Shown: in pieces, positions 57,589 to 64,000 of the stretch | Numbering within the stretch: position 1 is the stretch's first letter | How the letters are laid out: each line of letters opens with the position of its first letter | Source of the DNA: Colletotrichum lupini | Taxonomy: Eukaryota > Ascomycota > Sordariomycetes > Glomerellales > Glomerellaceae | DNA length: 64,000 bases | Direction: 5' to 3' | Assembly: GCF_023278565.1 (NCBI RefSeq) | Contig: NC_064673.1 | Location: 1,240,001-1,304,000 of the forward strand | Notes under the pieces: generated by a model | Told to the model about the DNA's origin: nothing | What the model saw: the letters and a program-made list of their open reading frames with translations, nothing else | Databases searched by the model: none | Position numbers and translations under genes: made by a program

Positions 57589-59837
57589 GGTTGAGTCTCG
57601 GGGCTTGAATGAGGGGGGCCGAACGAAAGGCGAGAGTTGGTGGTGTGCCACAGCTCAAGGGGATGAGAAGTGCGAACAGATGGTTTGTATAAATGATGGA
57701 TGAAACAAACGACTGTCGATTATTGGTGTTTACCCCACCAATCTAGTTCGTGTTGATCGCGGCGCGATGTCCCAATTGAGCAATAGGCAGCAGGCAGGCT
57801 TTTGTGACTGAGTCACGGAGCCCTAGAGGCGATTGGGACTTTTGCGCGGCGGGGTTGTCAAGAGCAAAGTGATGATATCGCTGCCGGGCTGGATCTGTAG
57901 AGAACGGGCGAGTGTGTCGAGCAATCGACCAGGGGTCTGACGAAACAGATAAATGAGTTGGAGGGGTACTGCAGAAAGCTTTGTATAAATGTGATTGCTG
58001 CCACGGTAATAGTACTCGAGGTACGAAAGAGAGTAAGCTAAATGTGTGGCTATTGGTGTGGCCGTGGAGCGGAAACGAATGCTAGCCCAGTGAAGGATTG
58101 GCTGGAAGATGGCTCGGCCACGGACAAGTGTAATGGTACAGCGTTTCTGTACCTCTGTAGCAAGCTGATGCCAATACGTACAGAGATGGACGTGGGGAGT
58201 TGAGAGATGTTGGATTGTGGCGAAGCTCTCAGCCTTCGGGTTGATTGCCGGTGCAAACAAGGCGAGGATGGGAACGCAAGCTCGCCTCAGGCAGTGACAC
58301 TGGTGGTCAGGCCAGGCAGGCAACAGGAACGGGGCCGTCTGGTAGGCCCACCGGGTCGGAGGCCGGAGGCTGGCAGGCGCGGGACGCGAGAAGCTTAGCC
58401 GTGACAGGGACGGGGATGGGAACGACAGTGGACAAGAGAAGGATGAATGAGTTAAGTTACGGTAGCCGTACAAAGTACGAATTGACGAGAAGGAGGAAGA
58501 GGGGCAATGGGGAAAGGAGAGGCGTGAGAAGAGAAGCCCAACAAGGTTTTGCAGGAACCGGGGCCAAACTCGGACTCGACCCAAAGGTTGGTTGGACGCA
58601 GCTGTACGAAGTATCCGTAAAAAGGTAGGGTATGTCCCTCTTTCCAGGTTCGCAAAGCAGCACAAGCGCGCAAACACAGATCAGGAAACAGCAAGCAGCA
58701 AGGGGTGGGATGAGCTTTGAGGGAGAGCGACGGGTATCTGCTTGATTTAAAATAGAAGAGATGGGAAAGACAAAGGAGCATGGGGCCACAGATATGGTAG
58801 ACTTGGGAACGCCAGGGCCAGGCACGGCACCCATACCCATGCCTCGCCCCGTCTGAATTTGCAGTTCTTGTCCAAGACTTCAAGGTACGGATACCAGTAC
58901 CTACACCAAGGGACGAAATTTCATCTGCACATGGCTGACACTCTGCTCAGCCCAGTACTGCAGCTTGAAGGTCTGGCCTCTGCTGCTAGGGTCACAAGTA
59001 TCTCGTGAGGAGAATGGTACCTGAGATTGGAGAGTACATACATACGCAGCATTGGTGGTACGTAGTAAGAAATAAAAAGGTAAGAAGGCGGGCTGGGCTG
59101 GATCAGTCGGCACAGCCCAGCCCTGCTAGTGGGGGATTGTGGGGATTTCCCCTTGGAGCGGATGCGCTAAGGCCGATCGTCGCCTCACGCTTGCGCCAAG
59201 TCTAGCGCTGAACCTGTCTTACTTGTACATGGCGGCTGCCTGGTATCGGATTCTCTTCTCTACCTCTACCTTACCATCAGCATCCCATCTATTGTGCTAG
59301 AATAAGGCGTCTTCCATCAGCAGGTACGCCGTTGAAAAGACCGTTTCAAACCCCAATACCGGGTTTCTACAAGTGACTAAAGTAAAATGAGTACCTATCC
59401 AGGGAATTGAGACTTCCTGATGCTGCCCCTTCTCCACATGGGCGTCATTGCGCCCCGTAAAGAACCATGTCTACCGCGGAGATGCGACACTAGCAGACGG
59501 CAAACGTAAGCTGCCGTAAAAACTTACCGTAGCCAAGACTACATCGCTTATGTTTCTCTCAGCCTCTTGTAATGGCCGTCTAATTTGCCAATGTTATCAT
59601 GTCGGGAAGCTGCAGAGCAAATACTCTTTTGAGAAGAAGAGGCCTGGATGTGAGTTTGAGATTATGGGTACGCGCAGAGTATTTAACAATGTATGCGACA
59701 ACAGTGTGTGGTTTCCTTTCACTTGGTAGTCGCACGGCAAAGGGCTTAGAGATAGAAGACGAAAGCTGGGACAGTTGAACCGGAACCGGAACCGCGACAC
59801 GTTGATAAAGAGGGGGACGAGACATGTCTATGAAGGG
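57589..59837. other. Intergenic region up to the transposon
   Basis: Promoter and leader of the transglutaminase-like gene, then non-coding DNA. The open frame 57823-58677 (minus) lacks family features. No supported gene. Confidence 0.5.
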
Positions 59838-59915
59838 TACTCGTGCCCGCCCCCACTTTTTTAGGCATTCGGGACTCATTACCCACTAAAGTAGGTGCTT
59901 TTTAGCCAAACGGCC
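59838..59915 (+). repeat. Left terminal inverted repeat
   Basis: It starts TACTCGTGCCCGCCCCCACT and ends AGCCAAACGGCC. 73 of 78 positions match the right repeat read on the other strand. A second AGCCAAACGG follows at 59921-59930. Confidence 0.95.
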
Positions 59916-61348
59916 TCCTTAGCCAAACGGGTAGATAATTATTAATTATATACTATTATATATAAACTATAACTACCCCCTTTTTAATAACTACTTATTA
60001 TCTAGACCGTTAATTATATATAAAAATTAAAACTAACTAATATTCCTTATTTTTTTTAGCTTTTTTTTTTTTAAAAGCCTCTTTTTTAATAATTAAATAG
60101 ATCTTCGTATTTATTATTTTAATAAGAGCTATTATTTTAATAATTTTAAATACTTATTTTTATTTAATTATATATTAACCGCCCTTTATTATAATAATTT
60201 CTTTAGTTTATAACTAACTATTCTTACCCTATTTACGGGCTCTATTTATTTATTAAGCTAGCTAAGTTAAGCCGAGGTCTTTTTTTATTTAGAAGAACTT
60301 AGAGCCTTATATAAGTACTTTATAAATAAACTGCTTAAGATTTACTTAAATAAAAAAGCCTTATTAGTTAAGTACTAAATCTCTTTATTAAAAATATTTA
60401 TATCCTCTTATAAATACTAAGTAACGTAATAAAGTTTTTAAATAATTATAAATATAATAAATAATAAAAACTTAGCCCCTAAAAAAGTAGTATAATTAGT
60501 TAAGAATTATAGCTACGATTACGGATCTTTTTAAGTATAATTTATAGATTATATAAGTAAATACTTATCTTTTTAAATACTAAAAAAATAGTAAAATATT
60601 TAAATACCTCTTTATAAATAGATTATTCTAGCACGTATAGCTTTAACGAGGTAATGCGGGATATTCTTATAAAGAATATAGAAAGTGAATATTCATATAG
60701 AAGTAGGAATATATAAGTATAGGGGAAATAAGCGTATATAAAAGAGGTTTTTATAATAAAAAGAGTAATATAGTTAAATTACTATATAAGAAGTTACTTA
60801 CTTAACAAAAGGTCTAAGTAGGTAAATATACGCCTATATATAGGCATAAAAACCTCTTACTAGAATATTCTATTGCTTATTAATTATAATATAATTAATA
60901 AGCGTATACGTAAGTGAATACGTAATTATAGTACGTAATTCCGTCTCGAGAGAATTCTAGCTTATTTAGTTACCTTCTAGTACTTTCCATTGCTCACGTA
61001 AGCTTATGTAAGCAGTATTACTTATATAATCAATACCTATAATAATCTATAGAAATCGTAGATTAATATGGTATATAGTTTGCTTACGTAATATTGATAA
61101 TAAGGCGAATAATAAGGTAAACAAAGTTACCTTCGTAACAGAAATCCTCTAACTAAGCTTTTAATATAAAATAGAGTATTACCGAGCTACTATTATAATT
61201 AATAATTCTAAGTCTTTATAAATAGCTATAATAGCTACTTATATACGCTCCTTCTTAGTAATATTAAATTTAAGTATTATAATAAAAAGTAGTAGAAGTA
61301 GTAATATATAGAGATAAATTGCGATAATTGTACCCGTATAGCTAACGT

Positions 61349-61426
61349 GGCCGTTTGGCTGAAAAGCACCCACTTTAGTGGGTGATAAGTCCCGAATGCC
61401 CAAAAAAGTGGGGGCGGGCACGAGTA
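61349..61426 (-). repeat. Right terminal inverted repeat
   Basis: Inverted match of the left repeat. It contains a nested palindrome CACCCACTTTAGTGGGTG at 61368-61385 (forward strand), intact here and damaged by one transition on the left side. Confidence 0.95.
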
Positions 61427-62608
61427 GGTGTTTGTATCCGTCCATTTGAATACAATCGGTGGGGATTCCTCAAAGGCCTCACGTGACAAGTGAAAGAAGG
61501 GGACGACGGTGACTCTACTCCGTACCTTGGACGGGAGATGCAACGGCAGGGAGGTGGAGCCGGCCGGATTAGAGTGCTGCGCGCTGTGCGTGCTGCTGCG
61601 AGCCATCCTTGAGTCCCACGATACGGTGGCCCTTGAACGTCAGGATGATACCTTACCTAGGCGAGACGCTAAGCCTTCATCTCTCCCTCTGGAACCAGCA
61701 GATGGAAGCGCCCAAGACAGCGAACCTGTCATTGAACGCTTAGTCATCACCGAGGCGGATAGTGCCCGTACGCAGTAGGTACTCCGTAGTGATGGGGATT
61801 CTAGGGAAGCTGCTCGCCCGCCAGTGGAGCATTGCTGCGACCTACGGCCCCGTGCACAGGGAAGGGACCCCGGGGAGATCATTGACCACCCATTTACCTG
61901 CAGGTTCCATGCATCTTTTCTGCCAGTGACCTGCGCAGTAAGGCCCCACCCCCTTAGGCTGGACGCTGGAGCCCATGGGCCACCCATCCCTGGGCTCCCA
62001 AGGTATGTACATACTGTGTAGGTTTGCGCTGTCAGTGGGCCGAGGGCGGGCGCATCGTTCACTGTCTGGCTGGCCCGCTCCGTCACCCCTCGCCTCCAAC
62101 GCCGACCACCACCACCACCACCACTTCCCACCGTGACGCTGCACCCTCCGCCTCCGAAGACGCCCCTCCTCCACTCCCAGTCAGTCACGCAGTCAGTCTT
62201 CTGCAAGTCGCAACTATTCTTCTGTTCTGCCCCTGCTCGCCTACCCGCGCCTAGCCTCGCCTTCCATTCAATTCCCAAGTTCCTTCCCGTCCACTTGCAG
62301 CTTGCCATTGTCCGCTGTCCGTTATTCGTTGTCTCCATGTCTCCAAGGGTGTCTGTCTCTTCACCCTCCCCAACATAAGGTCGGCACAAGCCAATACCTT
62401 TATTTTTACATTTCCTCACGCAACAAGAGGACAAGGACAGACGTAGACCCGTCTCCGTCTTCTGTCCATTTCCACAAACTCGCTTGTTGTCCTCACCAGT
62501 CTACTTTTAATTCCGTCTCTGGTATCCTCTTCACTGCGCCTCCGACGACCTTTCCAAGTTCCACCCATCGCGAATCGAGTTGGCGTATCCGTACTCCTCT
62601 TCCTACTT
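61427..62608. other. Leader and promoter of the F-box gene
   Basis: Two TACTCCGTA copies (61516-61524 and 61780-61788) and an ACC/CCA-rich run around 62105-62128. From about 62150 to 62610 it is pyrimidine-rich, as expected of a leader. The 264-codon minus frame at 61640-62434 is rejected. Confidence 0.5.
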
Positions 62609-64000
62609 ATGCGCCACACTTCGCCCACGATGGATTCACCCCAGTCTTGCGACAAGGCTACCACCACCGCCTCTGAGCCCGCACCCAAACCTCTCGGCTT
62701 TCTTGACCTTCCTCCCGAGACCCAAAAGGACATCTTCAGCCATGTATGCCCTCCACTTCAGCCTACAGCCCATGCCGCAATGCAACTGACCCCTTCTAGT
62801 GCTGCCAAAGCGACCTGATTTGCCTCTCCCTCGTCTCCAGACACTTTCGCGAACTCGCTGCCGCCCAGCTATACCGCAACTTTCACATCGTCTTTCCCGA
62901 TGAAGATGATCCATCTTTCGATTCACCTATTGACAGCTTGGCTGGTGGCCTCGACACCTTCGTATCGAGCGAATACGACTACGCTCAGCATCTTCGCGAT
63001 GTTTCTCTCGATACCCTCAGCGCCGGCGACAAGGCGGAAGCTGCATATAAGCCGTACTTGTACAGCGCCAGCTGCGGCAAGTTCATGAACACGTTACTAT
63101 TTCTCACCCTCAAGAATGCAAAGTCCCTCGAGACCTTCAGGTACGTAGCGTTGGCTTCCATTTGCGCATCGTCACCGCTGACAGCTCGGACACCAGGTGG
63201 AACATCCGAGTCGAGCTAAGCCGGCCTGTGTACAAGGCGTTACACCAGATTGCGACCCTTAAGAACCTCCACATCCGAATGCAAGCCGGGCCGTCCCTCT
63301 TCGAGATCCCCCCTCCGCTACCGTATTCGACGAATCTACCGCCGCCTGCATCCACTCAAGGTCATTGGGACCCGTTGCCAGCTTTTTCCTCGATACCGCC
63401 CCCGCCTCCTCCTTTCGCAAGCATGTCTTTGAACGTCCCGCCGCCGTACAACCCATCTTCTCTTGGTTCTCACCCTCCCTTACCGCCCGCGTTGAAGCCG
63501 ACGCCCCGAAGTAGGCGTAGGATATCCGCCAACGAGCCCGCAACGCTGGGCGGGTTCCGCAAGCTGAATTCTTTGGTGGTTCTCGACATTGATACCTTGG
63601 ATACTGTTACAGAAATCAAGTCATGTGTGCGCAATTCGGCGTCTACCTTGACGAAACTGAAATTGTCCTTCTCGACGTATCTTGCTTTGCAATCGCGAAA
63701 GCCACCTCCTGACACCGACCCTGATGACTCGGACCAGGATGACGAGTTTCAAGTTGTTCCTCTTCCATCAGCACCCGGTTGGGATGAGGCGAGTGGACCG
63801 GCAAAAGCATTTCGCGCGCAAGAAGAGAGGAAAAGTCAGGAGTCGGTTTTGGGCAGGATCTTTGACGTGGAGCCATTCCTGGCAAAGAAGTCGCAGCATC
63901 GCAAGAGTTTGAAAGGAAAGGCCAAAATCGATAACCCGGCTAATACGCAAGAGGCTGGCTCACCTGCCGAAGCCTTCATGAATAGATTGCGAGAGGTCTC
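62609..64000 (+). CDS. F-box protein, incomplete at the window end
   Basis: Exons 62609-62743, 62800-63140 and 63197 to beyond 64000. After splicing the N terminus reads LGFLDLPPETQKDIFSHCCQSD, then LICLSLVSRHFRELAAAQLY, a complete F-box that binds Skp1 in SCF ubiquitin ligases. The second and third exons show leucine-spaced segments (NTLLFLTLKNAKSLETFRWN, KLNSLVVLDIDTLDTV), like leucine-rich repeats that pick substrates, with a Pro-rich insert between them (about 63300-63500). The first Met at 62609 and a second at 62630 are both in frame; the second lies closer to the usual start. The 3' end is missing, so total length is unknown. The substrate cannot be told. Confidence 0.85.

Larger units (their letters stand above)
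59838..61426. mobile_element. Decayed Tc1/mariner-like DNA transposon
   Basis: Two 78-bp terminal inverted repeats (59838-59915 and 61349-61426), counted with their outer TA, enclose a strongly AT-rich core with no transposase frame. The outer TA on both sides is the expected target duplication of the Tc1/mariner superfamily, so the element proper is 59840-61424 (1585 bp). The repeats differ at five positions, all transitions. The body is saturated with TA and poor in C and G compared with both flanks, which is the pattern left by RIP. Confidence 0.85.

Noticed and set aside
57823..58677. 284-codon minus-strand frame
   Set aside because: No family features; lies in the promoter/leader of the transglutaminase-like gene.
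61239..61606. Short minus-strand frames at the right end of the transposon
   Set aside because: Formed by AT-rich DNA and the inverted repeat; not part of a transposase.
61640..62434. 264-codon minus-strand frame
   Set aside because: Gly/Arg-rich frame opposite the F-box leader; no recognised domain.
1..64000. CRISPR arrays, prophage, operon structures
   Set aside because: None seen; the introns and gene families mark this as fungal nuclear DNA.

Overview
This window is nuclear DNA from a filamentous ascomycete (Pezizomycotina), most like a Sordariomycete. The genes carry short GT-AG introns (mostly 47-130 nt) with CTNAC-type branch sites. Several families are fungus-specific: a Zn2Cys6 regulator, a 2EXR protein, NUR1, SET3 and the leucine-pathway isomerase LEU1. 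A heavily AT-enriched DNA transposon looks damaged by repeat-induced point mutation (RIP). The species cannot be fixed from the sequence alone. I rebuilt 21 protein genes, most with explicit exon boundaries; every joined reading frame was checked for length divisible by three.

Layout. 0.3-5.0 kb: a cysteine hydrolase (isochorismatase fold) convergent with a Zn2Cys6 transcription factor, a degenerate tRNA-like Pol III unit, and an inositol-monophosphatase. 6.3-17.6 kb: a single-pass membrane protein with a polyglutamine tract, a membrane-anchored histidine acid phosphatase, an Mx-like dynamin GTPase and a monocarboxylate-type MFS permease, all on the minus strand. 17.7-23.3 kb: a gene-sparse accessory stretch holding a secreted ADP-ribosyltransferase-like protein, a small protein with a possible myristoylation signal, and a small secreted six-cysteine protein. 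23.4-39.9 kb: housekeeping genes (an Rkm5-like methyltransferase, LEU1, a long protein with a C-terminal membrane segment, a 2EXR protein, NUR1, V-ATPase subunit F, an NPC2-like lipid transfer protein). 39.9-46.0 kb: a 6.1 kb divergent intergenic region. 46.0-57.6 kb: SET3, ALG7, a DHA1-type MFS transporter and a transglutaminase-like protein. 59.8-61.4 kb: a 1.6 kb Tc1/mariner-like element with 78-bp inverted repeats, decayed inside. 62.6 kb to the end: an F-box gene cut by the window edge.

There is no evident biosynthetic cluster or operon. The most unusual points are the accessory stretch with the ADP-ribosyltransferase-like protein, the decayed transposon, the strong over-representation of a 9-mer (TACGGAGTA) confined to intergenic DNA, and the pure G tract inside an intron of the V-ATPase subunit F gene.
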